64,000 nucleotides of DNA from Pegea sp. RAD2-039 (lineage: Eukaryota > Chordata > Thaliacea > Salpida > Salpidae). Shown piece after piece: positions 35,635-47,019 of the stretch. Location of the stretch: positions 124,001 through 188,000 of the forward strand of contig JAQGEQ010000332.1 in assembly GCA_034620365.1 (NCBI GenBank), given 5' to 3'. A program made the translations under genes and the position numbers. The notes under the pieces are model-generated. The model did no database searches, had not been told where the DNA came from, and saw only the letters and a program-made list of their open reading frames with translations. The number at the start of each line of letters is the position of its first letter. Position 1 is the stretch's first letter.

Positions 35635-38460
35635 ATGTATATAAAATTAAGGATATCGAAAAATCATCTACTTTTTAGAGTTGGTAAGACAGCAAAAGTT
35701 ACAAAATTAAAAACATTTTTAGGAAAAATTTTACAAATCAGTGATAAGTTCATAGAAATTTATCATCTTGGAACACCATTAAATGGACCCCAAGGAATCT
35801 ACTTTAGACAGATATTCCTTAATGTTTATATAGACTATGCTGGCTGTCAGAGAACGCAAGAAGATATTGAAAAAGCCATTGAAAATCTCAAGAAACCTTT
35901 TGAGTATTTGGATGTGACATTTGTAGGCAAATTATCGGTAAGTAATGTAATCTTAAGGATAAAATGTTCTAACTTTTTGTAAAAATGATTCTTAAGAAAA
36001 TAAGAGTAATATATAAAAATCCTGGGCAACTTATAGTTGAAATCTCATCCCAGTATTATCAAGAAGATCCACTTAAAGTGTTGCCATTACAGAAAGGACT
36101 CTCCAATAAACTACATTCTGCTGAGAAGGGAAGTCAACCAATCCAAACAACAAGCTCTAATTGTGAAGTTAAAAGTCCGAATGAAATTCCTTTAAATTCT
36201 GAAGTATATAATGGTATGATTATTAAAGATAAACCAACTTCCAACTATAATATAAAGATCTTGTAGTTGTCAAAACTGTTAGTGATGAAAAACAACTAGA
36301 CAATACTACTGAGAAAAAAAGTGATTCCAATGAACCAGAAAGTCAGGATATACAGTCAACAAGTTTTCAGCCATCAAATGATGACCATGAATTAAGTAAA
36401 ATATATGTCATTTTCTATATTTTTAATGAAGTATAACATTAAATTTAATCAAATAACCTAAAATAGAAGCTAAATGACCTAAATTTATTGAAAAAATGTT
36501 TACAAAATTTTAAATGAAATAAATTGAAATCTTTTTAGCCGGATCAAGCAGAAAAACAAGACAAACAACAATTGAATCTTTTATTAGAGGTAAACGTAGT
36601 AATTTAAATCTGTTTGTTTAATTAAACGTTTTATATTCAGTAAATGATGATAATGATGTGGCTATGAACCAAGATAATGAAAATACCATCCAAAGTCCTC
36701 CAATTAAACGTAAGAAATTGATATCAACAGACAACACATCTACCTCGACTGGTAAGTCTTGTCTGCTTTTGAAAGAATGAAGTAATTCTTAAGAAGTAAA
36801 TATAAAGCAATAAAGTCCATATTTACTTATGAAGTTGCGTGCAGTTTCATTTGACAAGTCTTTGTTTGCATTAACAACAAAACACGATTTTAAGGTGATC
36901 AGATATCAGATATTTCTTGGGAAATACAATTGAATAGTAAGGAGCACCGAAGTTTGGAATTAGAGCTATCACAGTTGGCCAGTAGATTCAAGTCAACAAT
37001 TGAATATTCATCGCCAGTATCAAATAGCAATGGTAAGTTCTGTTAAACTTTTAACTAAAAATGTTAATTATCAAAACACGCTGGGGTATAAATCAGAAAA
37101 ACTATTTGAATAGATGTTTCGGTATTTATTTTCCAAAAAGTTTTTAGTTGTAACAACGAGTGGGTTTTCTACTGCTTATTTTAAACTGTATGCAATTTTC
37201 AAAGATGAAGATGTTCAAAATGAAGAAGATGATGGAGAAAGTACAGACGAGGCTGATAAGACAAAAGAAGTAGTAGAAAAAATTCTTGAAGACAAAGATC
37301 GTAGGGATACAGAAAATGAAGACGAGGAGGAAGCTGAGAAAGAAAATGAGTCTGCAGTGGTAAAAGCACTATGCGTAACCACTCCTAAAGATGAAGCAGA
37401 ACCTGTTGTAGATACAAAACAACAAAAAAGAGAAGAATCAACATTACTTCTAGTTGAAAAAAGCCAGCGCAGTGTACCAAAGTTAGATTTCAAAAAAATG
37501 TCTGCTGAGGATTTCGAACGAGAATTACATTTAAGTAAAAAAAGATTTGTATATCAATGTAACAAAACATCGACTTTGAAACGAGTTTCATTAAACGAAA
37601 TGAAATATGATCCATCAAAACGTCTAATCAAGATAGATGACTTTGATATCTATCCACATAATGTATTTGCTACAGTTATTAATGATGATTTATTAATTGA
37701 TCTCTTACCAGGAAGAATGTTTGCTGCTTATTTAAAAATCTTTGGTCAGAGGAAAGCATTGTATGCTGTAAACCTCTTAGATAAGACTGATTGTCAAATG
37801 GATGAAGCTCATGTAAATCTTTTTGTTGCCGATTTTGGCGTATATAAAAGTGTCAAGATTAAACGCAATACCATCAAATATCAATTGCAATTCTCTGTGG
37901 CTGACGTTCTGACAAAGGGTACTAATTGGACATGGAATGAACAATTAGATAAGGCAAAATCACAAACGAAACCTAAAACCTCAATAACTGAAGATTTGAA
38001 GTTGGAATACGTTAGTGAAAACATTCATGATACCTTTGGAAAAATTCGAAAATTAGATAAAGGTTTTCTAGCGAATGATCGAGAAACCTTAGCAACAAAG
38101 AGGGTTCATAAATCAAGAGAACACTTTTTATGCACTAAGAATGGATATTTGTGTTCAATTATTATTAATGATATGTTCTTGGTGAGAGATTGTGGATCTT
38201 CTTTTATAATCAAAGGTCGAAATAAAAAGGGTAGACCACGTAGTAGTTCGGAAAAGATGCTTTTTGAAATATTCGTCGTCATGGAAAAGTTTCAAGATCG
38301 AGCAAACCAAGCTGCGTCAAAAACTGTACGAGTAGTACGAAGTTCCCATTTACAAAACAAGTATTCCCCAAAAACAGGATTTAGATATGAAGGCTTGTTT
38401 AAACTGAGAGATGTTACTGAAGTTGATAACCACATTCAATACCAATTCATTTTAGTGTGA
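35635..38460 (+). CDS. UHRF1-like protein: ubiquitin-like, PIP box, SRA-like, no RING
   Basis: Seven exons join in consistent phase: 35635-35937, 35997-36213, 36258-36395, 36539-36589, 36641-36751, 36895-37032 and 37148-38460 (756 residues; introns 44-143 bases). The N-terminus (MYIKLRISKNHLLFRVG, then TKLKTFLGKI and YHLGTPL) matches the UHRF1 ubiquitin-like domain. Residues 228-235 read QTTIESFI, a PCNA-binding PIP-like motif close to that of DNMT1, followed by a basic PPIKRKKL. An acidic stretch follows (about residues 325-400). The C-terminal 140 residues match the SRA domain: FGKIRKLDKG, VHKSRE, NGYLCSIII and best KTVRVVRSS with FRYEGLFKL. The protein stops right after SRA, so the RING E3 part of UHRF1 is missing, and I see no tandem Tudor or PHD. 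The aromatic residues that hold 5-methylcytosine in UHRF1 are not conserved. Likely nuclear, chromatin or replication linked; that is inferred. Confidence 0.75.
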
Positions 38461-38474
38461 CAATGATCTACATT

Positions 38475-38480
38475 AATAAA
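38475..38480 (+). promoter_or_regulatory. Polyadenylation signal
   Basis: AATAAA 15 bases after the stop codon of the UHRF1-like gene, a normal position for cleavage shortly downstream. It supports the assigned 3' end and thus the absence of a downstream RING exon. Confidence 0.6.
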
Positions 38481-39004
38481 GTTGAATGTAAATAATTTGA
38501 TTTTTAGTTTACTTTATGTTGTAATAGCATTGTTTTTGTTTTCTGTAAAGTTAAATGTATTCATATTAATTTTCTTGTGATTCTTTTAAAAGTTTAAACA
38601 GCGAAATTATTTTGCAACTTTTGAATAAAAACATGGATAGAAAATTATTGTTAATTTTTTTGTGCTTGCTGTGAATTTCAATAATAAGAAACTAAAGATC
38701 TTTCAAGTGCTGTTTAATTTATTTTAAAGTGAATTTAAAGAATAAATTCTTCAATTTACAATTTCTATTTGGTTGCTAGAAAAGTTACTTAATAGAAAAA
38801 TGATTAATTTTTCCTTAAAAGGATTTTTTTAATACTTATGATTCATCAGCTGGAAATAAGAATAAGAGAAATGAACTTTAAGTTCATAGGTGAAAGCGCT
38901 TCAAGGTTTAATAGTCAGGACTTCAAAACGTGTTTACTTATTATAAAAAGTTTGAACCAAGAGTTTGCTATTTATTTATTTATTAAAATAAACGCAATAG
39001 AGCG
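38481..39004. other. AT-rich spacer
   Basis: 3' flank of the UHRF1-like gene; nothing else recognised. Confidence 0.4.
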
Positions 39005-39320
39005 TGTCTGAAGAAACACCTCTTGCTGATACACATGTTTGCAAATAATATTAAATATAATTCAGTTGTTAATATAGAAAGCAAAAGATGTTACACATGG
39101 AAATTCAGTATTATTACAATAGTAATAATATTATCAAAAGAGAAAAATATCATCTTGTTCAGCTTGAACAACGCGAGTAATTCTGACATGACAATTTCTG
39201 ATGGCATCTGGTTCCAAGTACTAATTATGCAGTATGAGAACAAATCTTCTTTTATTAATGTACTGATTAAACCCGGTGATATAGGCTTATTAAGATGTAA
39301 TGTGTTTCATCTGAGTTGAT
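39005..39320 (+). repeat. Dispersed family R3, copy 2, with open frame
   Basis: Plus-strand frame of 98 codons (39023-39319) whose second half reads SLNNASNSDM, then WFQVL, INVL and GDIGLL and ends HLS. It aligns with the minus-strand frame of copy 1 at about half of the positions in this part, with conserved spacing. The upstream sequence shares AGCAAAAGATGT and CACATGG with copy 3. Confidence 0.55.
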
Positions 39321-41040
39321 GTAACTTGAGGGAAGGAGTAATAGAAAAGAAAGTATCGAATTTAAAGTCAACTAAATAGTTGATAATTTCTAAAATAACA
39401 ATTAAGTAGTAATTCATCCATCGAAGTTTCAAAGTATCTAAATTTAAAAAGGTAAGACAATGTTCAAATTTATTCTATTTAATATTAAGTTTCTTTTATG
39501 CCAATCTCGTAAATATTGCTTAAACACATTTAATTTTTTAACCAATTTGATGTAATATTTTCATTACATGAAAAAAGTGTTGTAGATAATTTACTGTGAA
39601 ACAAGCAGTTTTTCAAATTTCTTTAAAACATTATGTATATAAGCTTTTTGGTGTTTCAACTTTTATCTAAGGCTTTTCGGAAATTCTTATGAAAATAATA
39701 ACTCTGTAATTAAAGGAAGATATCTTTTTTCTGAGCAAATCATAAGAAAAAAGTATTTAATAAAAATAATGATTATTTTAGAAGAAGACTAAGAATTTTG
39801 GAGTATCTGTGTAATAAGTATATGTGTAGTAAGTTTAAAATTAAATTCTTTCATAGTTAAAAATCAATCACTAAATTGATTTCAAATTTCATAATTTCAA
39901 ATAACTTAAACAATAAATAGAAACCAATATTTAAATGTAGAATACCATCTTCATTTACCATATAGTAATTAGATACATTTCTTAATAAAGCATTTGTTAT
40001 AATTAAGAAAAACTTGTTAAGTTTAAAAAGTAGGGTTTACAAAATGTAGTTTTAGTAATTTATTTATAAAATGAGAAGAGTAATGAAATAGCTATTCTAA
40101 TTTGTCAATTAAATTGATAAAGTTTTTGAACAATAAAACGGACTTTCTGGCTATCTTAAAATATTTTTTTATATTCTCAAGTTTAAAAGTTGAAGATAAA
40201 TTTACAAATTACTTTCGAATACCTTGTTTTCAAATCTAAAGCTAAAAATTAATTAGTTGATTTCAATCTTCGACGTATAGAATCATTTTGTTTTATTTAA
40301 ATTTGTAAAAGTTTTTACATCATTTTCAGAAGCTTAAATAGACCTTTGATGAAGTAATCGTTAATCAGGTATTTATCACTTAATAAGTAAAAATATTTTT
40401 CAAGCATAACCTAAATTGAATAAAATAAAAGGTTTGTTGAGGTTTAACTATATTTTACTATGAGTTTAACTCTTAAGACAAAAAACTAATAACTTAGCGT
40501 TTAAAATTTTTTTTCTTTACGTTTTATATAGAGACTAAATTTAAACATGAGCAACGAGATAGTGAAGCTAATTCTTCACTTAATTCCTAGTCATCGTGTA
40601 AACCTGGTCTTTATTTAAATAGGTAAATTAAAGAGATCTAGTTTATATGCAGCAATATTACCTCTGATGTTTGGTCATCAGTTTTATTTAACAGAATCGA
40701 TGCTAAGTGTATATGACCAAAATTATTCGATTTTTCGTAAAACTTTTTGTAAATATTAGCTAAACTTAATTATTAAAACTTAATATTTTTTAGCGCGATA
40801 CTTTCATTAAAGAAAATACAATTAAATATTTTTCTAAAAAGTTGAAATTGCAATTATTTGATTAGGTTCTAGAGATTAACAGTTATTTCAAAACATAATA
40901 AAGAATGAATTATTGAACAACAGCACTATATGCCCTTGTATTTTTGTAGATGACTGTAAACAAATATTTATTGGAATGATGACAACGTATTAGATTATTT
41001 TTAAACGCATAATGTATCTTCGCCAACTATAAGTAAAAAG
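39321..41040. other. AT-rich region, nothing recognised
   Basis: No open frames of interest on either strand and no repeat relation noticed. Confidence 0.4.
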
Positions 41041-41070
41041 TATTAAAATATAGTACCGTGATTTCTTCAG

Positions 41071-41168
41071 CAGAAGCAAAGATAATAAGAGTAGAACCAG
41101 TCATTGATTCTGAAATAAGTTGTTACTGTCCTAATTCACTTGGCTACGTCACCGACCAACAGGTCTAA
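41071..41168 (+). other. Exon-like island
   Basis: After TTTCTTCAG an open stretch encodes EAKIIRVEPVIDSEISCYCP and then NSLGYVTDQQ before a stop. GC content is well above the flanks. There is no partner exon that I can identify and no family match; it may be the remnant of a mobile element or of a lost gene. Confidence 0.2.
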
Positions 41169-42260
41169 CGAGCTTTTTTTTGACTTTCTAACATAATCGC
41201 TTATTGAAAAATAAGAGAACAGAATGTGATTATGTATTACATACATCATGCCGATTGAAAATTCAAAATTGTCATAACCAACAATATCAAATATGAAGTA
41301 TCTCAGTTTTTAAGTAAAATTTTCGAAGAGGAAGTCATAAAAAGAACTAGAAAGTTAACATCTTCTACAAATAAAATAAAAATTTTAATAAAATAGTACC
41401 ATTGTTTTTCTCACAGCAAGAAAAGGGAATAATGAGAACAAACTGGTTAAAATTACTCCTCTAATAAATACAAAAATAAATTATAATAATAAATCATTTT
41501 ACATAATTTAAAAATCAAATGGAAAATCTCCAATGAAATTGTATACAAACCTATTAATTTTATATCAATAAAATCTGTTATAATTTTCTTTTCACCGTAT
41601 TATGTTTGAATTATTAAACGTTTTGTACAGACTAATTTTGAATTTGATAAACCGAAGTATATATCTAGAGTATTATTAACACGTATATTGTCTGAGTACT
41701 ACGTATTTTGTTTAAAAAATAAATTGAAGGTAAGCATGCTTGATGCTTGACTGTATTAGTTTGTAGTTTTAAATACCTAAAAAAAATATTTGATAATCAA
41801 ATGCTGATTTCTCGTAGCTAGATCTAAATTATAGTTGTAAAATCTTAATCGTTTAAATTTTAATAAACTAATTTTTTATTGGAGATAAAACAAAACAATT
41901 AGATATGATTATTGTTTGTTAAAAATCACAAGCAACTTTTACTTTTAAATAACTTCTTATTAGCTTCAATTAAAAGTTAACACACACGTTTAAGATTTTT
42001 AAAATACGTTGTAAGACTATTATCATGAAATTGGAATCAATCATAATCATCATAATTTCCGAATACGTCAAAAGTATAATGAATGACATTTGAATGAAAC
42101 TTTTTTATCTTCGCTACGTTAATAAGGGTTTAAAAGTTACCAAAATCAGACAATAACTATAAAATATTAATTCATAGTAGTTAGTCAATTAAAAACAGTT
42201 TAAAACACAAAATTAAATTTGTGAAAAATATCAAATTAAGAATAAAATATAAGTTTGTCG
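41169..42260. other. AT-rich spacer
   Basis: Nothing recognised up to the polyadenylation signal of the RING gene. Confidence 0.4.
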
Positions 42261-42266
42261 TTTATT
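42261..42266 (-). promoter_or_regulatory. Polyadenylation signal of the RING-H2 gene
   Basis: AATAAA on the minus strand, 16 bases beyond the stop codon at 42283. Confidence 0.6.
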
Positions 42267-42282
42267 AGTGACACAAGCGTCC

Positions 42283-42774
42283 TTAAGAAGTCTCATTATC
42301 AATAGTTGTGATCAACTTTAAGCCACAACTTGGACAATGCAAGCAACATGACCAAAAGCGAACCGCACAAGCATAATGAAACTTGTGCTTACATTTTGTG
42401 GTTATAAACTGTAGAATTTCTTGATTTTGTTTACTACAAATACAGCAAATAGGTTCACCACAAACTTCGCTTCGAAAAAAAGTTTCAGCAGCTACTTTAT
42501 TAAGGATCTTATGACCGACAGGAAAATCATATGGGCATTTCATATTATTGCATTTTTCTATCAGCTCTTTGATTGTCGATGATGTAAGAGCTGTATCATT
42601 ATAGTCTTCTTCGTTTTTCACAACTTCTTTTGTAATATTTTCTGTTCGGTTCAATTCTCCTTTAGTCAGAGCCATCTCTTCTAGAAACAAACTTTATTAC
42701 GTTTTTATGAAAGAATTAATTGTTATAGTAAATACTACCTTTCTCCTTTTCTTTTATTTCTGAATAATCCTTTG
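42283..42774 (-). CDS. RING-H2 zinc finger protein, probable E3 ubiquitin ligase (5' end incomplete)
   Basis: The last exon (42680-42283) encodes about 130 residues ending with a RING-H2 finger: CCIC, 14 residues, CKHKFHYAC, 10 residues, CPSC. All eight metal ligands are present in order C-C-C-H-H-C-C-C, as in ubiquitin ligases of the RNF type. A 36-base exon (42774-42739) is flanked by CTACAG and GTAGTA and joins in phase, adding KDYSEIKEKEKEE before MALTKGE. Exons further upstream are not resolved. A candidate first exon lies at 45502-45449 (MFENSTKQINRLVYQEYQ, then GTAAGT), but it ends in phase 0 whereas the 36-base exon needs phase 1, so either another exon lies between or the two are unrelated. 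The protein has no membrane segment in the part seen. The substrate is unknown. Confidence 0.7.
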
Positions 42775-45448
42775 CTGTAGTTAAAAAAATAAATGTAAAC
42801 ATTAAATTTTAGATTAAGCTTGTTAATCTACGCACAAATTAGATAACTTATAACGAACTTTTATAGATACCTTTAGTAAACAAAACTTAAAAAAAGTATG
42901 TTAATAGAAGTATATTTTTTAAAGAAATCATTAAAAAGTAAACAAAAACAGTACAAATAATAAGTTTGAATGTTTGCTAAACAAATCTTGTAGAAGATTA
43001 TTATCTTAAGGTTGTTTGTCAAAGTTCAAACAAGAAAAAAATTAAGTTAATTAACAGTTCTAAGAGAATCGTTATTCTACTCTAATAATTTAACTAAAAA
43101 CTCCCGAAAATCATGAAATTTTAACAAACCTTTTTATCCAAATGGATTATAAAAACCTTCTAAAAACTAACACGTTAATATAAGTCTCAAAATATCGCTG
43201 AATTTTCTATTCTCTAAAAGATCAAAACCTACGATCATAAATGATGTACAAATTAAAAATACTGAAAATAGAAAGTTTTTAGCAGATAAGATGCCTGAAT
43301 AAAAGAAGATAGTATACACTCAAAACAACTTTAATCTAGTTATGGGTATATGACCTATTTATAAATATCTACTAAAGTTTCCAAAAATTCTAAATAAAAT
43401 TTGATGAAATTACTGCACTTTGGAAAATTAAAATTACTAAATCTATTCAAACAAGCTATTTAATTAATGTCTTTCTTTTTTCAATTAATAATTTCATAAT
43501 TTTGACAAATAAGTCTTTTATTATAGTAGTAACAAATCTCTATTATAATAAAATCTTAATTTATTTTTTGAAGAAAAAAATAAGAAATACTTAAAAACCA
43601 AATAAACAAGTTGATATGTACCTGATTAAGCCACACAATCAATCTCTAGTTAAGGCAAGCTAAAAATATTTGAAAAATCTATACTCATAAAAGTTTATAA
43701 TCCGGTTCGTCAACTTATTTCAATCTCACCAAATACATAACAAAGCTACAATCAACAACCTAAATAATGACGTCATAAAGAACGATTAAAGTTAAGCTTT
43801 GATAGTATTCAACTAATACTTCGATAATGCAAAACCTACTAAAATAACAATTAAATATTTCTGTGATAAACTATCGATTCATCAGTAAAATAAAAGTGTC
43901 AACATTTATATTCTATTAAAGAGAAAATACACCTTAAGTGTGTTAAGAAATAAAAATGGTATGAAAAAATTTCAACAATCTGATCTTACAAGTTTTTGCT
44001 TATTGAAGAACTATTTTTTGAAGCGTAATTTACTTCAAGGATATTTATTTCGATTTCAGTCAACAAATTGATAATGAAATTTTGATCGATATTATAAAAT
44101 CTTCGGTTTGGTTAAAATCGAGTTTTACTAGACAAAGTTTTATTGAAAAGTCAGATGACTTGACATGAGAAATGATTTTGTACACAACTTCTCATCTTGC
44201 ATATCTTTTAAATTATGAAAAGAGATTTATTTTGAAGTGTTTAACATTTGCAAATAATAAAATAAAGAGTTATACAATACAAGAGTTAGCAAAATAAAAC
44301 TTTAAAAATGAATCAATCACTTTTAATTTATGACGTCATAACTCCATGTGAAAATTTGACGAAGATTTTGGTTAAGCATTACAGTTAATAGGTAATTAGG
44401 GTATTTATTTTCAGGTTTGATTCTAAAGGTTCAAACTAAATCTCTTAAGGAAACATTTTTCCTTAAAGTTTTGGGTAATAGTAAAAAGTTCTACTCTTGC
44501 TTAAATAAGTTTTTTTTGTAGTAGTTGACTACACATGAAATATAATGAGAAATCTAATCAATTCTCTCAAAAATTCTCTCGATTTTTGTAATGAATGAAA
44601 AAAAAAACTGAGAGCTTGATGATGATGCAATCAAAATTATTAATTGTTGGAGCTTATTTCTTTAAAGTTTTTAATTAAGTTTATTTTCGAACTAAACTAA
44701 GAATTTCATGATTATTTCCATGGATTCAAATTATCAGCTATTTAAGAATCAATTTTATTAGGCAAATACTTGATTCATCTTTTAAGTAGTACAAAATAAC
44801 TATATCCACAATAAACTTGATTTAACCCAAATTGAACAATTTCACAAACAAGTTAAAAATAATTAAGGTTTAATTGAAACTTTAAGCACAAACTTGAAGC
44901 ACATAAGTTTCATATACAACAAGCTTAATCTTGAATTTACGCATCACTAACTTTTCTTATAGAAAAATTTCTCCTTACCTCATCGAAGATGTTCAAAATC
45001 GATGTTTTTGTGTTTGTACTTTTTGTACATCATCTTTACGTTTGATAGGATATCTTCGATATTGTGTATGTAAGTAGAATTTAAATTAAATCTTTTAAAA
45101 ATTGACGTATTCAAGAAAATTTTTTATTTAAATTTTAAAGAAAAGAAACTAGACTACATTTCAAATGTGTTCAGCCTTCTTATTTAGCTCAGATAAATTC
45201 GACTTTAAAAAGTCTTCAAATCTTTCTGAAAAACTTTAGAGTTAAATTTAAGTGTTAAATTTAATAATTCTATAAGTTTTATTCGTAAGTTTAAATTATT
45301 TAAATTAATTTATATGTCTCTTACTAAAAGCAAAATATTTTTCTAGTTTTTTTTTCAGATTTCAACTGAAAACAACCTTTATTAATATATATTATGACGC
45401 TATACTAAAAGTTTTACTTACAAGATAATTACAAAAGGTTCTACTTAC
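42775..45448. other. Long AT-rich stretch, possibly intron of the RING gene
   Basis: No exon could be joined in phase. An open, GC-richer island on the minus strand at about 44990-45060 has a GTAAGG donor but runs into a stop just before it, so I do not count it. Confidence 0.3.
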
Positions 45449-45502
45449 CTGATATTCTTGATAGACCAATCTGTTAATTTGCTTTGTAGAGTTTTCAAAC
45501 AT
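45449..45502 (-). CDS. Candidate first exon, minus strand
   Basis: An ATG opens 18 codons (MFENSTKQINRLVYQEYQ) that end at a perfect GTAAGT donor. It may start the RING-H2 gene 2.7 kb downstream, but the phase does not match the next exon found. Without a transcript it remains a candidate. Confidence 0.35.
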
Positions 45503-45649
45503 TTTAATACTCGACAAGTAACTTATACAAAATGTAGTTTTATTTACAAAATTATTCCATAAATTTAACTGCTTCTCAATTCAAGTATTGTTTCATCATT
45601 AGAAAACTTGTTCAGATGATTAGTAAATAAATTGTAAATATTTTTTTTT

Positions 45650-45930
45650 CAACCCACAAAATTCGTACTTAAAATCAGCTGTCATCAGACATTGTCGTGT
45701 CAGAATCCCTGTTCAAGAAGAAGTTGAACCGTTGTAATAATGCTAACATTGTCATTTCTAAAATGTGAATTTCTCCCTTTTTTATATTATAAACGTTTTT
45801 TGTAGTTGTTCACTGTTATATGCTTTGAGGACTACTGAAAAGCCATGTGCTACATCTTTTGCTTGCGATATTTCTAACTTAAAGGGTACTATTTGTGAAA
45901 ATATGTTTTAGCGAGAGGTGTTCGTTTAAA
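45650..45930 (-). repeat. Dispersed family R3, copy 3 (decayed)
   Basis: Minus-strand homologue of the R3 stretch at 24829-25250. The frame reads FNFFLNRDSD and TMSDDS and then has TGA where copies 1 and 2 have TGG for the W of WF.VL, followed by unrelated sequence. The upstream part (GCAAAAGATGTAGCACATGG) is well conserved. Confidence 0.55.
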
Positions 45931-45938
45931 ACATTGAG

Positions 45939-46057
45939 AGAAATGAATAAATAAATAAATAACTAAATAAATAAATAAAAAGATAAATAAATGAAAAATA
46001 AATAAATAGATAAATAAATAAACAAAAAATAAAAAGATAAATAAGTAAATAAAGATT
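45939..46057. repeat. (TAAA)n microsatellite
   Basis: Runs of AAATAAATAAAT with scattered changes over about 120 bases. Confidence 0.9.
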
Positions 46058-46957
46058 ATTCATAAAATATATTATTTTTTGAATTAAACAAAAATTCACA
46101 ATATATGAACTTTAAAAGAACCTTAAAAACTTAAAACACTTTAAAAGGTTTGACTGACAATTAGTAGCTCAAAATTTTTATTAAATCGATATTATTATTA
46201 AACAGTATTATTAATAAAATCTTTAAGAATTTTTAATTTTAATTTTGATGTCGCTTAACTATCAAAGTCTTGAAATTTGATCTTAGATAGTTTAAGCCAA
46301 TGAAACTACAAGATATAACGCTAAAAATGTTGGTGATGAAAAAACCCTAAGTTTTTTCTTTCCTAGAAAAATTTATAGATAAAATAATTTTGAAATATAT
46401 TTTGCACATGGAAAAATAGAAAAGCAAAAACAATTTATGTGCTGTATTAAAGTAACGTTTAAGATCTTTGAGTTTTTAAAACGTCTTAAGTCTGTCGAAT
46501 ATATAGTTTTACTAGCCAGTTTTACCAACCAGCAGTTGGCGATCTTTGCTGATTACAGCCTCATATTTTTAAAACACTTTCATTGGGGTTGACTTGCTTA
46601 AAAAATAATAAATTTGTGAGAGTAAAGTCTACATTGAAAAATTATAACTAATTAAATATTTTATCAATTTAACCAATTATTCTCTTTATTTATATTTGTT
46701 AACTTTACTTCCCCTTAATATCAACTGTTTTGAATGATTTATTGGAATGATAAGATCAAATCTATCTACATATGTTGAAACTTGTTGAAGATTGCTACTA
46801 GATATCACTCTATATTTATAAATTATTAATATAATAAAAAAGCAAGAAGAGACATATAGCTTGTTTTCAATAATATCTTTTCTATGAAAAATATCACAGT
46901 TCTGACTAAGTTTAAAAACAAGATCAGTTTTTACAAAAACAAATCATTCAGCAAAAG
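46058..46957. other. AT-rich spacer
   Basis: 3' flank of the CCN gene; nothing recognised. Confidence 0.4.
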
Positions 46958-46963
46958 TTTTAT
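46958..46963 (-). promoter_or_regulatory. Possible polyadenylation signal of the CCN gene
   Basis: AATAAA on the minus strand, 57 bases after the stop codon. Confidence 0.5.
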
Positions 46964-47019
46964 TTTAATTAATTCCATTTAACATTGCGATAAATATCAT
47001 TATAATTAATATTATTATT

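Noticed and set aside
37215-37493. Minus-strand frame rich in Ser and Phe
   Set aside because: It is the antisense of the acidic Glu/Asp-rich stretch in the UHRF1-like gene.
44990-45060. Internal exon of the RING gene
   Set aside because: A stop codon precedes the donor in the only long frame.
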